A stretch of 64,000 bases of DNA. Origin: NIOZ-UU13 sp035528395. Its GTDB lineage: Bacteria; Planctomycetota; Phycisphaerae; Sedimentisphaerales; Anaerobacaceae. The notes under the pieces were generated by a model, which was not told the DNA's origin, did no database searches, and was given only the letters and a program-made list of their open reading frames with translations. The position numbers and the translations under genes were made by a program. The stretch is taken from the NCBI GenBank assembly GCA_035528395.1, contig DATKYR010000269.1:46823-110822 (forward strand), given 5' to 3'. Below are positions 24,280 to 32,406 of the stretch, piece by piece (within the stretch, counting starts at the first letter, position 1; every line of letters begins with the position of its first letter).

Positions 24280-25062
24280 ATGACTTATAGACTACAAACA
24301 GACGGGGATGCATTAGAACAAAGAGTTTGGGATCAATTTGTTAAGGATTATTTTCCAAACTATGAGTCTTTTTGGATAAATTTTGTAGCACCAAGAACTA
24401 ATCGGCCTGTCAATATAATGGCAAAAGACAATATTCCTTTCGATGAAAGAAGAATAATGATGCTTCAATATACAATCCTCAATCATTTGTCATTTGTATT
24501 TGAAAATTTTTCTAGCTCTTCAAATAGGGATAATTTTGAAAATTGTTATTTACGTTTATCATCGGCTATCGATGCAGCTGAAGAATTTCTTGCTTGCTTC
24601 CTTGTGTGGAAGAATAAGACTTCTTTCGAGAATATTATTGAAAACATTGATCTAGGCAACCCTACGCCTACAAAGGAAAATGCTATAAAATCTTTGGAGA
24701 AAGGTAAAAATTATAGTATTCCAATAATAAACAAAAAAGAAATAATTTTAGAATTATGCTCAAAAAAATTTATTGCTAAATTTAATAGTTTTGTAAAAAA
24801 GTCTAATTTAATAAAAAATTATCGTAACATTATTGCCCATTCATGGCTTCTCTACCAAATAGACACAATGTTCCCTCGAAAAGAAACAATTAATAACTAT
24901 TCTTTTAGAGATTGGGCTAATATTGTAGAGGAGCTTAGTAAAACTGGCAAAAAAAATGAATTATTAGAAAAATATAAAAACATGGAGACAATGGTAAGAG
25001 AAGATTTCTCTGAAATATTATATGAAATCAATGAGATGTGGGAATATATAATAAACCTATAA
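24280..25062 (+). CDS. HEPN-like protein (candidate RNase or abortive-infection protein)
   Basis: 260 residues from ATG 24280. The gene is strongly AT-rich. It is mostly helical and contains YRNIIAHSWLLYQ with R182-x4-H187, the active-site pattern of HEPN ribonuclease domains, preceded by a long helix AKFNSFVKKSNLIKN. This pattern is typical of toxin-like and defence-linked HEPN proteins; the family is divergent, so the call rests on the motif and helical context. No antitoxin (MNT) partner is adjacent: the next ORF starts after 766 bases of repeats. Confidence 0.5.
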   Translation: MTYRLQTDGDALEQRVWDQFVKDYFPNYESFWINFVAPRTNRPVNIMAKDNIPFDERRIMMLQYTILNHLSFVFENFSSSSNRDNFENCYLRLSSAIDAAEEFLACFLVWKNKTSFENIIENIDLGNPTPTKENAIKSLEKGKNYSIPIINKKEIILELCSKKFIAKFNSFVKKSNLIKNYRNIIAHSWLLYQIDTMFPRKETINNYSFRDWANIVEELSKTGKKNELLEKYKNMETMVREDFSEILYEINEMWEYIINL

Positions 25063-25343
25063 CAACTCAATCCACCGGACCTTACCCCTCGCTCACTCGG
25101 ATTCAAGCCGTTGATTTCGGGTGTTATCCGATTTGTGTTAAGCTATGCCAGATTCGATGAGATTGAATGGTATACCCGAAGTTCTCTGCTGATTAGGGGA
25201 AAAAGTCAAAAGTTTGCGGGAAAACTACCATCCATCGTGGGGACTAAACGGCCCCGCCCACAGGTGGCGGTAAAAAGGACAAAAAACCCCCCCACCACAG
25301 GGGTGGGGGCTATATAAAACTTCGCAGGAATGACCCCGAACTA

Positions 25344-25484
25344 AGACCCCCGACAGAAAAGCAAGTGAGCTAACATCGGGGGTAAACTCCAGGGCAAGCA
25401 ACCCCAGACCCCCGACAGAAAAGCAAGTGAGCTAACATCGGGGGTAAACTAAGAAAAGCAAGTAAGCACACACCGGGGGCTAAC
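25344..25484 (+). repeat. Tandem 45-base hairpin repeats, CRISPR-like but not CRISPR
   Basis: Two identical 45-base copies (25344-25388 and 25406-25450) start AGACCCCCGACAG and end CGGGGGTAAACT; a third, partial one follows to 25484. Each folds as ACCCCCGA/TCGGGGGT. The only full spacer is 17 bases. Relatives lie at about 22508-22552, 52735-52800 (reverse) and 56156-56205 (reverse). Confidence 0.75.
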
Positions 25485-25656
25485 AATTTGGATTGCCGCC
25501 TTGGCCTTGAACTTTTCGCTCGGTCTCATAACGACCCGGTTATTCGAATAAGCTCTAAGTACAGAAATTCGTAGTTTTTTTCTTGCTGTGGGATTATATA
25601 TGCTATATGTTCTGCCTATTCTGCCCCAAGCTGTAGAGTGAGCTAAAGTGACACTT

Positions 25657-25777
25657 ACGTGTCATCCCTTCGGCAAGCTCAGGGCAAGCTCTGAGGCGCA
25701 GCCGAAGGATCTGGCCAACGAAAAAGAGATTCTTCGCTTCGCTCAGAATGACAGCTTCGCTGTCACTTTAGGCACTT
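25657..25777 (-). repeat. Dispersed hairpin repeat, copy B (reverse complement of 10801-10910)
   Basis: It reads ACGTGTCATCCCTTCGGCAAG and ends GACAGCTTCGCTGTCACTTTA. It includes an 11-base piece (GGGCAAGCTCT region) that is missing from copy A. The CTAAAGTGA-type motif flanks both copies. Confidence 0.75.
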
Positions 25778-25779
25778 TA

Positions 25780-25818
25780 AGTGTAAAGTGAGCTAAAGTG
25801 GCTAAAGTGAGATAAAGT
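25780..25818 (+). repeat. CTAAAGTGA array upstream of deoC
   Basis: The array reads GTAAAGTGAGCTAAAGTGGC, TAAAGTGAGATAAAGTGG, close to a ten-base period, and ends directly in the GGAGG ribosome binding site of deoC. Similar arrays occur at 10797, 11038, 22073, 22398, 25632 and 40555. Confidence 0.65.
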
Positions 25819-25828
25819 GGAGGTACTT

Positions 25829-26551
25829 ATGGAATACACTTGTCGTGATATTGCACAAATGATCGACCACTCGCTGCTGCGACCTGAGCTGACCGAGGAA
25901 GATATTCGCAAAGGTTGCCAGATTGCAAAGAAGTATAAGGTTGCCACGGTCTGCTGCCGTCCATCTGAAGTCACATTAGTCAAAGAGTTACTTCAGGATT
26001 CAGATGTCAAGACAACCACAGTTGTCGGCTTTCCGCACGGCTATAACAAGACCGAGACGAAAGTCTTCGAGGCCGAGCAGGCCATCAAAGACGGCGCGGT
26101 CGAGCTGGATATGGTGATTAATATCGGAAGACTTCTCAGCGGTGACTACGACTACGTCAAGAAGGACATCCGGGCGGTTGTTGAGGCCAGCAAAGCTGGT
26201 TTGGATCAAAACCCGCCGTTGGCGGGCCACCGTCACAACGTAGTGGTCAAGGTGATTTTCGAGAATTACTACCTTACCGATGAGCAAAAGAAGATTGCCT
26301 GCCGGCTCTCAGAAGAAGCCGGGGCCGACTTTGTCAAGACCTCAACCGGTTTCGCAGGCGGCGGAGCAACACTCGAAGACCTGCGACTTATGCGGGAAAA
26401 TTCTGGAGAAAAGGTGCAGGTAAAGGCCGCCGGTGGTGTACGCGACCTGGAGACGGCTTTGAAGGTCAGGGAGATCGGCTGTACGAGATTCGGAGCTACG
26501 AGGACGGAAACTATTATGGAGGAATGCTATAAGAGGAGCGGACAGAAGTAA
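25829..26551 (+). CDS. deoC: Deoxyribose-phosphate aldolase
   Basis: 240 residues from ATG 25829, GGAGG six bases upstream. TIM-barrel class I aldolase: the Schiff-base lysine is K170 in ADFVKTSTGF, the second lysine K199 in VQVKAAGGVR, and Asp94 in VELDMVINIG. It splits deoxyribose 5-phosphate into glyceraldehyde 3-phosphate and acetaldehyde (nucleoside salvage), or serves a related aldol in a sugar pathway. Residues about 121-136 (SKAGLDQNPPLAGHRH) form a loop longer than usual, containing a CCCGCC-GTT-GGCGGG palindrome in the DNA, probably an in-frame insertion. It opens a run of sugar-catabolic genes. The gap to the next gene is 65 bases. Confidence 0.93.
   Translation: MEYTCRDIAQMIDHSLLRPELTEEDIRKGCQIAKKYKVATVCCRPSEVTLVKELLQDSDVKTTTVVGFPHGYNKTETKVFEAEQAIKDGAVELDMVINIGRLLSGDYDYVKKDIRAVVEASKAGLDQNPPLAGHRHNVVVKVIFENYYLTDEQKKIACRLSEEAGADFVKTSTGFAGGGATLEDLRLMRENSGEKVQVKAAGGVRDLETALKVREIGCTRFGATRTETIMEECYKRSGQK
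26212..26226 (+). repeat. Short palindrome in frame inside deoC
   Basis: CCCGCC-GTT-GGCGGG, encoding part of the QNPPLAGH loop that is extra compared with typical DeoC proteins. It resembles the cores of the other GC-rich palindromes in the window. Confidence 0.5.
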
Positions 26552-26616
26552 GTGACCATTTCGCGCACGCGGAAACGGAGGCTGGAAAAAACACACATAT
26601 TGTGGAGGTAAAAATC

Positions 26617-28737
26617 GTGAAAAATAAATATTATCCAAACTTATTCAGCCCTATTCAGATAGGCAATATGACAATCTCCAACCGGATTGCAATGGTGCCG
26701 ACAGACATCAGCTCGGCTAATGCGGACGGCTCTATAAACCCAAGGGTCATCACTTATCATGAGCAAATCGCCAAGGGAGGTTGTGGTTTTATTATTGTCG
26801 GTGCCACTACACCTGATAAGTTAACAGGCAGGCCGACAGTAACCTGTGTGGCTGCAGACGAAGACCCCTTGATTCCGGGTCTTGCTCACCTCGCAGAGGC
26901 GATGCATCGTTACGGGGCAAAGTGTGCCGTTCAGATACAGCATCCGGGTCGCCAGGCGGCCTGGCCCCGTAAAAACCTGATGTCAGCCAGTGATCATGTG
27001 CTGGATGTCCCGGGCTCTGCCGGGCACGAGGTCATATATGCCGAGAGCATCGCCCAGGGCAAATCAGTACGTGCTATGACCGTCGAGGAAATATACGACC
27101 TGATTGAGAAGTTCGGTGAAGCCGCCTGGCGGGTACAGCAGGCGGGTTTTGATTCCGTGGAGCTTCATGCCGCCCATGGCTACCTGATCGCACAATTTAT
27201 GAGCCCGTTTGTAAACAAGCGAACCGACCGTTTCGGCGGCAGTTTCATGGGCCGGATGCGTTTCACGATGGAGATCGTCGATCGGATTCAGATGAAATGC
27301 GGAAAGGGCTATCCTCTCGGCATTCGCTATTCGGGCGACGAATGGATAGAAGGAGGACGGACACTCGATGAAACCGTTAGGGTGGCCAAGCTTATGGAAG
27401 AAATGGGTTTGGCCTACGTTGATATCAGTGCGGGGATATTCGAGTCGCCCGGAACGGTAATGGATCCGATGTATTATCCTGAGGGATGGAACACCTATGC
27501 TGCTGAGGAAGTCAAAAAGCACGTGAAAATCCCGGTCATTACCAGCCATTCTTTGAGGAATCCGGATTACTGTGAGAAGATATTGGCTGAGGGCAAGGCC
27601 GATATGGTCGGGATGTCTCGGCAACTGATAGCCGACCCATATTGGGCCAATAAGGCCAGGGCCGGCAAAAAGCAGGAGATACGACGGTGTATTTCCTGTC
27701 TCGTTGGCTGCTGGCAGGAATCACTGATGATTAGGCGTGACATGCGATGCGCCATCAACCCGGCTGTTGGTGATGAGCGATTCATTCATCTGGAGCCCGC
27801 TAAAAAATCCTGCAATATTGCGGTCATAGGAGGCGGGCCTGCAGGTATGGAGGCTGCCCGCGTCTCCACTCTGCGTGGACACAAAGTCACTGTGTTCGAA
27901 AGAACCGGTGAGCTTGGCGGCGCTATGCTGTATTGCTGCACGGTGCCGGGAAAGAACAAAATGCGGTGGTATGCCGATTGGCTCAGGTCCCAGCTCGAGA
28001 AGTTGAACGTAGTAGTGAAGTTACGTATCGAGCCAAAGACTGAAGACCTGAAGGGATTCGATGTTGTTTTACTCGCGTCGGGAGGCAGAGTTGCAAAGCC
28101 CGACATTCCTGGAATCGACCTGCCTTCTGTCACCACGTTTGAAGATGTTCTGCGTTGCAAGAGTACGAAGTGTGAGTACTATCCGGATGATAAAACAGAG
28201 CCTCTCGAATGCGGTGATAACGTGCTTATCTGGGGCGACCACTTTGGCGCCGCTGATTCCGCTGAGATGCTCGGCTGTGCCGCTAAGAAGGTTACGATTG
28301 TCACCGAGAATCGCGACTTTGCCGAATGGATGGAGCCGTGCCATCGGGATGTGATGCTAAAGCGCTTTGCGTGCGGCAATGGCGAGGGGCTAAAGAGCAA
28401 GACTTACAAATACCCTGTCAGAATTATCCCTGATTCTTCGGTCCTGAAGATCAGGAAAGACGGCACGGTCGTTATCGTCAGTAGTACCTTTGAGCATTCT
28501 GAAGTGAAGGTTGACACGGTCGTCCTTGCCAAAGTCGAACCTAATGACGGTATGTATGAGAGTCTTCTGGAAGCTGGTCTTACCGTGGTCAGGATCGGCG
28601 ATTCCAAGAAAGTTAGAAACGTGCGGGGAGCGGTGACGGACGGTGCGAATGTTGCGCTTACAATCGAAGAAGGCGTAATGCTAAACGCCAACAGCGAGCT
28701 CATCTCGAATCTGCCGACCGGCATTGATTTGTCATAA
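26617..28737 (+). CDS. FMN/FAD iron-sulfur oxidoreductase (old-yellow-enzyme / 2,4-dienoyl-CoA reductase type)
   Basis: 706 residues. Start GTG 26617, with GGAGG eight bases upstream (an earlier in-frame GTG lies inside that site). The N-terminal FMN TIM-barrel (LFSPIQIGNMTISNRIAM, QIQHPGRQA, ELHAAHGYLIAQFMSP, KRTDRFGGS) is followed by a 4Fe-4S site CISCLVGC with a fourth Cys in RCAINP, then an NAD(P)/FAD Rossmann domain (IAVIGGGPAGMEAARV). This is the three-domain layout of FadH, trimethylamine dehydrogenase and BaiCD-type enzymes. The sugar-catabolic neighbourhood suggests a dehydrogenation or reduction of a sugar acid-derived intermediate rather than fatty acids; this is inference. Confidence 0.85.
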   Translation: MKNKYYPNLFSPIQIGNMTISNRIAMVPTDISSANADGSINPRVITYHEQIAKGGCGFIIVGATTPDKLTGRPTVTCVAADEDPLIPGLAHLAEAMHRYGAKCAVQIQHPGRQAAWPRKNLMSASDHVLDVPGSAGHEVIYAESIAQGKSVRAMTVEEIYDLIEKFGEAAWRVQQAGFDSVELHAAHGYLIAQFMSPFVNKRTDRFGGSFMGRMRFTMEIVDRIQMKCGKGYPLGIRYSGDEWIEGGRTLDETVRVAKLMEEMGLAYVDISAGIFESPGTVMDPMYYPEGWNTYAAEEVKKHVKIPVITSHSLRNPDYCEKILAEGKADMVGMSRQLIADPYWANKARAGKKQEIRRCISCLVGCWQESLMIRRDMRCAINPAVGDERFIHLEPAKKSCNIAVIGGGPAGMEAARVSTLRGHKVTVFERTGELGGAMLYCCTVPGKNKMRWYADWLRSQLEKLNVVVKLRIEPKTEDLKGFDVVLLASGGRVAKPDIPGIDLPSVTTFEDVLRCKSTKCEYYPDDKTEPLECGDNVLIWGDHFGAADSAEMLGCAAKKVTIVTENRDFAEWMEPCHRDVMLKRFACGNGEGLKSKTYKYPVRIIPDSSVLKIRKDGTVVIVSSTFEHSEVKVDTVVLAKVEPNDGMYESLLEAGLTVVRIGDSKKVRNVRGAVTDGANVALTIEEGVMLNANSELISNLPTGIDLS

Positions 28738-28862
28738 GCCGGATGAGCAAATGCGTCTGTACAGTGGAATTTACAGTACAGGTAAGGAAAGAGGACAGAA
28801 AACAGAGGACAGAGGACAGAACTGACTTTTGATTTCTGACTTCTGTGTAAGGAATCAGAAAT

Positions 28863-30014
28863 ATGGAAAGAATTAAGGTTGGTGTCATAGGCACGGGTTT
28901 CATTGGCCCGGCTCACATCGAGGCATTGAGGCGTTTGGGCGATATCGACGTTATCGCTTTGGCAGAATGCTCCGACGACGTTGCCAGGTCGAAGGCCGAA
29001 ACACTCGGCATTGAACGGTATTACGGCGATTACAGAGAGCTTCTAAAAGACAGCCGGATCCAGTCTGTTCACATCTGCTCGCCGAATTACCTGCACTACG
29101 AAATGGCCAAAGCGGCCCTGGAAGCCGGAAAGCACGTTATTTGTGAAAAACCTCTTGCCATCAGCGTGGCTGAAGCGGAGGAGCTCGTCGAGCTGGCGGA
29201 TAAGGAAGGCCTTGTGAATGCTGTTAACTTCAATATCCGTTACTACCCGCTGATGAGGCAGCTTCGATTGATGGTTGACAAGGGTGACGTGGGCGAGATA
29301 TTTGCCGTTCAAGGCTCTTATTTGCAGGATTGGCTCTTCCATCCGACGGACTACAACTGGCGGCTGGAGCCGGACCAATCCGGACAGTCCAGGGCCATCG
29401 CTGATATAGGTTCTCACTGGATGGACCTCATCGAATTTGTAACGGGCCTTAAGATTCGGGAGGTATGCGCCGATTTTGCGACCTTTCACAAAGTCAGAAA
29501 AAAGCCGTTAAAGCCCGTGGAGACCTATGCCGGAAAGGTCCTGAAGCCGGAAGACTATCAGGACATGCCCATAAATACGGAGGATTATGCAACGGTCCTC
29601 TTTAGATTCGAAAACGACGGCCGGGGTGTTATGACCGTCAACCAGGTGGCTGCGGGAAGAAAGAACAGGCTCTGCTTTGAAATAGACGGCTCAAAACAGG
29701 CCGTTGCATGGGAATCCGAGACGCCGAATCAAATCTGGATTGGGAACCGTGACGGTAATAATGAAATCATGATGAGAGACCCGTCCCTGGTTTATCCTGA
29801 ATGTCGTGGGCTGATTGACTATCCCGGCGGCCATAACGAAGGATTCCCGGACACTTTCAAGCAACTGTTCAAGGAAGTGTACGGTTTCATATCGGGTAAG
29901 AAGTTAGGGCCTGTCTCTTATCCGACATTTAGGGATGGGCTGCGTGAGCTTGTTCTTTGTGAGACAATTATGGAAAGTAATAAGAACAGAGCTTGGGTTA
30001 AGGTCAAACAATAG
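28863..30014 (+). CDS. Gfo/Idh/MocA-family oxidoreductase
   Basis: 383 residues from ATG 28863, without a signal peptide, so cytoplasmic. Rossmann NAD(P) site KVGVIGTGFIGPAHIEAL, then the family EKP motif VICEKPLAI (catalytic Lys), and the C-terminal alpha/beta dimer domain with DIGSHWMDLIEF. Such enzymes oxidise or epimerise cyclic sugars, inositols and 1,5-anhydro sugars with NAD(P). The next gene (sugar isomerase) starts after 10 bases, so the two are co-translated or at least one operon. The substrate is not recognisable. The upstream gap 28738-28862 holds purine-rich repeat GAGGACAGA units. Confidence 0.9.
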   Translation: MERIKVGVIGTGFIGPAHIEALRRLGDIDVIALAECSDDVARSKAETLGIERYYGDYRELLKDSRIQSVHICSPNYLHYEMAKAALEAGKHVICEKPLAISVAEAEELVELADKEGLVNAVNFNIRYYPLMRQLRLMVDKGDVGEIFAVQGSYLQDWLFHPTDYNWRLEPDQSGQSRAIADIGSHWMDLIEFVTGLKIREVCADFATFHKVRKKPLKPVETYAGKVLKPEDYQDMPINTEDYATVLFRFENDGRGVMTVNQVAAGRKNRLCFEIDGSKQAVAWESETPNQIWIGNRDGNNEIMMRDPSLVYPECRGLIDYPGGHNEGFPDTFKQLFKEVYGFISGKKLGPVSYPTFRDGLRELVLCETIMESNKNRAWVKVKQ

Positions 30015-30024
30015 GAGCTATATT

Positions 30025-30945
30025 ATGATAAAGCCTGGTTTTGTTAGTGCTATCTTAGCGGATCAGACGTTCGAAGAGGTAATATCTTTTGCGGCCCAGA
30101 CAGGATACTCTTGCGTCGAGATTATGTGCTGGCCTATGGGAAAGGCAGAGAGGCGCTATGCCGGAGTTACGCACATTGACGTGGGGGACCTTTCAAAGAA
30201 GAAAATAGATGAAATTCACAATACTCTTGAGCAAAAGGGTGTCACTATCTCGGGCCTTGGGTATTACCCGAATCCGCTTGAAGCCGACAAGAAAAATGCC
30301 GGCCGTTATATTGCACACATTAAGAAGGTCATTGACGCCGCCGGGCGATTAGGCCTTGAGAACGTAAACACTTTCATCGGCAAGGACCACCTCAGCAGTG
30401 TCGAAGACAATTTCAAGCGGTTCAGGAAGGTCTGGCCCGGCATCGTGAAATATGCCGAGAAGCGAGGAGTGAAGATTGGCATTGAGAACTGCCCGATGTT
30501 TTTCACAAATGACGAATGGCCCGGCGGCAAAAACCTGGCATCGTCGCCGGCAATCTGGCGAAGGATGTTCAATGAGATTCCCTCACCCAATTTCGGCCTG
30601 AACTACGACCCTTCCCATTTAGTTTGGCAGTTTATGGATTACATAAAGCCAATTTACGAGTTCAAGGAGCATATATTCCATGTGCATATCAAAGATGCCA
30701 AGGTATTACGCGACGAGCTAAATGACGTGGGAATTTTGGCGACGCCGCTTTCCTTTCACCGACCGAAGCTGCCGGGCTTGGGAGATGTTGATTGGGGGAG
30801 GTTCTTCTCGGCCTTGACGGACATAGGATATGACGGTGCGGCTTGCGTCGAAGTTGAGGACCGCTCATACGAAGGTTCTTTGCAGATGCGGAAGAAATCA
30901 TTGGTACAAAGCCGAGAGTATCTCAAGCAGTTTCTGGCTTTATAG
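30025..30945 (+). CDS. Sugar phosphate isomerase/epimerase (xylose-isomerase-like TIM barrel)
   Basis: 306 residues. Start ATG 30025 with AGGAG seven bases upstream; an in-frame frame upstream overlaps the previous gene and is rejected. AP-endonuclease-2/IolE-like fold: GFVSAILADQTFEEV, ISFAAQTGYSCVEIM, GVKIGIENCPMF (metal Glu), NYDPSHLVWQ (metal Asp/His), HVHIKDAK (metal His) and ACVEVEDRSYEGS (metal Glu). These are the four metal ligands of the divalent-cation active site. It probably isomerises or dehydrates the product of the adjacent Gfo/Idh/MocA enzyme. The next gene starts 12 bases after its stop. Confidence 0.87.
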   Translation: MIKPGFVSAILADQTFEEVISFAAQTGYSCVEIMCWPMGKAERRYAGVTHIDVGDLSKKKIDEIHNTLEQKGVTISGLGYYPNPLEADKKNAGRYIAHIKKVIDAAGRLGLENVNTFIGKDHLSSVEDNFKRFRKVWPGIVKYAEKRGVKIGIENCPMFFTNDEWPGGKNLASSPAIWRRMFNEIPSPNFGLNYDPSHLVWQFMDYIKPIYEFKEHIFHVHIKDAKVLRDELNDVGILATPLSFHRPKLPGLGDVDWGRFFSALTDIGYDGAACVEVEDRSYEGSLQMRKKSLVQSREYLKQFLAL

Positions 30946-30957
30946 AGTTGTCCGCTT

Positions 30958-32319
30958 ATGAGTGAAATAAGAGACAGGATTCGGCGGTTTTTAAAAGACA
31001 ATGGGATGTACCATGAAGATATCGACATGGACGCGTGCTGCGATACTTTCATACAGGAAATGCAGAGTGGTCTTGCCGGAAAAAAAAGTTCACTCGCGAT
31101 GATCCCCACCTATATTGAGGTCGGCAGGGACATTCCGGTTGGTAAACCTGTCATTGTACTGGACGCCGGCGGTTCGAACTTTCGCGTGGCTACAGTTTAC
31201 TTTGGCATGCCCCTGCGTCTCCCGACGCAAGACGGGGCAGCGGGCGACTCCCGTCAGCCACAAGGGGGGGCCGTTATTGAGAACTTCGCTCAGAAACCTA
31301 TGCCGGGACTGGACAGGGAGGTTACTAAAGAGGAATTCTTTGCAACTATAGTCGGGTATATGACTGACGTCGTGGATGTAAGCAGCAACATTGGCTTTTG
31401 CTTTTCGTACCCGACTGAAATACTGCCGAGTAAGGACGGCAGATTGGTTCGATTCTGCAAGGAAGTAAAGGCGAAACAGGTCGAGGGCGAATTGATAGGT
31501 CAGAATCTGGTCGCAGCCATCGTGGCAGCAGGTTATAAAGGCAGTAAGCGAATCGTGATACTGAATGATACGGTTGCGACTCTGCTGGCCGGAATATCTG
31601 CTTTTCCTAACAGGGCTTTCGACAGTTACGTTGGATTCATTTTGGGTACCGGTTCCAATTGCTGTTATATAGAATCAAATCGCAATATCGCGAAGAAGAG
31701 CGATTTAGAACCCGACAGAGAACAGGTCATAAATGTGGAATCCGGTTCGTTCGGGAAAGCACCGAGAGGCAAAATCGACCTGATGTTGGATGAATCGACT
31801 CTTGACCCCGGCAGATACACCTTTGAGAAGATGTTTTCAGGTGCCTATCTGGGAGCACTCTGTCTGAAGACCCTCCAGGAAGCAGGCCGAGAGGGTCTTT
31901 TTTCAAAAGCTGTGACTGAGGAACTACTTGCCCTAAAGGATTTGGAGACCAAAGACGTAAACAGCTTTATGTACTTTCCTGAAGGTGACAATCCTTTGGC
32001 TGTTAGCTGCAGCCGTGGGCACGAACAAGATTGTATCGCGGTATGGTATTTGCTCGACGCCCTTATAGAACGGGCGGCAAAACTGGTCGCCTTTTTGTTG
32101 TCTTCTGTCGTGCTTAAAACGGACAAGGGTAAGAATCCCTGCGCTCCGGTTTGTATTACGGCCGAAGGTACAACATTTTATGAGCTGAAGTCACTCAAGG
32201 CAAAGATTGATTATTATCTGAAAAGTTATCTGGAGGAAACACATAATCGATTCGTCGAAATCGTGAGAGTGGAAAATGCGACGTTAATCGGCGCCGCTAT
32301 CGCGGGTCTAACAAATTGA
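30958..32319 (+). CDS. Eukaryotic-type hexokinase-family protein
   Basis: 453 residues from ATG 30958. Motifs of the hexokinase superfamily in its eukaryotic form (not ROK, not glucokinase GlcK): phosphate 1 VIVLDAGGSNFRVATVYF, sugar-binding GFCFSYPTEI, VILNDTVATLLAG with the catalytic Asp204, phosphate 2 FILGTGSNCCYIE, and adenosine-loop-like VCITAEGTTF near the C-terminus. It phosphorylates a hexose with ATP. Residues about 83-104 (from GMPLRLPTQ to QPQGG) are absent from the natural fold between beta strands and correspond to an inserted 30-base palindrome (31209-31238) and adjacent GC-rich DNA. Immediately follows the isomerase gene (12 bases). Confidence 0.8.
   Translation: MSEIRDRIRRFLKDNGMYHEDIDMDACCDTFIQEMQSGLAGKKSSLAMIPTYIEVGRDIPVGKPVIVLDAGGSNFRVATVYFGMPLRLPTQDGAAGDSRQPQGGAVIENFAQKPMPGLDREVTKEEFFATIVGYMTDVVDVSSNIGFCFSYPTEILPSKDGRLVRFCKEVKAKQVEGELIGQNLVAAIVAAGYKGSKRIVILNDTVATLLAGISAFPNRAFDSYVGFILGTGSNCCYIESNRNIAKKSDLEPDREQVINVESGSFGKAPRGKIDLMLDESTLDPGRYTFEKMFSGAYLGALCLKTLQEAGREGLFSKAVTEELLALKDLETKDVNSFMYFPEGDNPLAVSCSRGHEQDCIAVWYLLDALIERAAKLVAFLLSSVVLKTDKGKNPCAPVCITAEGTTFYELKSLKAKIDYYLKSYLEETHNRFVEIVRVENATLIGAAIAGLTN
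31209..31238 (+). repeat. 30-base palindromic element in frame inside the hexokinase gene
   Basis: GCCCC-TGCGTC on one arm and GACGCA-GGGGC on the other. It is the same element, same length, as 14667-14696 in the propeller gene (opposite strand). In frame it adds ten codons (PLRLPTQDGA) in a beta-hairpin loop after the phosphate-1 motif. Confidence 0.75.
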
Positions 32320-32406
32320 TGCGGAACATCCGCTGTACCATTCGGAATAGTCTCTGTGACTTTCCGGGCAATAAGAAAGTGTAACAATTATTATGGAGGT
32401 CTGATA

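Larger units (their letters stand above)
25063..25828 (+). other. Intergenic repeat cluster before deoC
   Basis: No gene is supported. It holds a GC-rich hairpin at about 25275-25312 (CCCCCACCACAGGGGTGGGGG), two and a half 45-base hairpin repeats (25344-25484), the inverted copy of the 10801 repeat (25657-25777) and a CTAAAGTGA array (25780-25818) that runs right into the deoC ribosome binding site. Confidence 0.65.

Noticed and set aside
25344..25484. CRISPR array
   Set aside because: Two complete 45-base units and one partial unit only, 17-base spacer, internal hairpins, dispersed relatives elsewhere, and no cas genes in the window.
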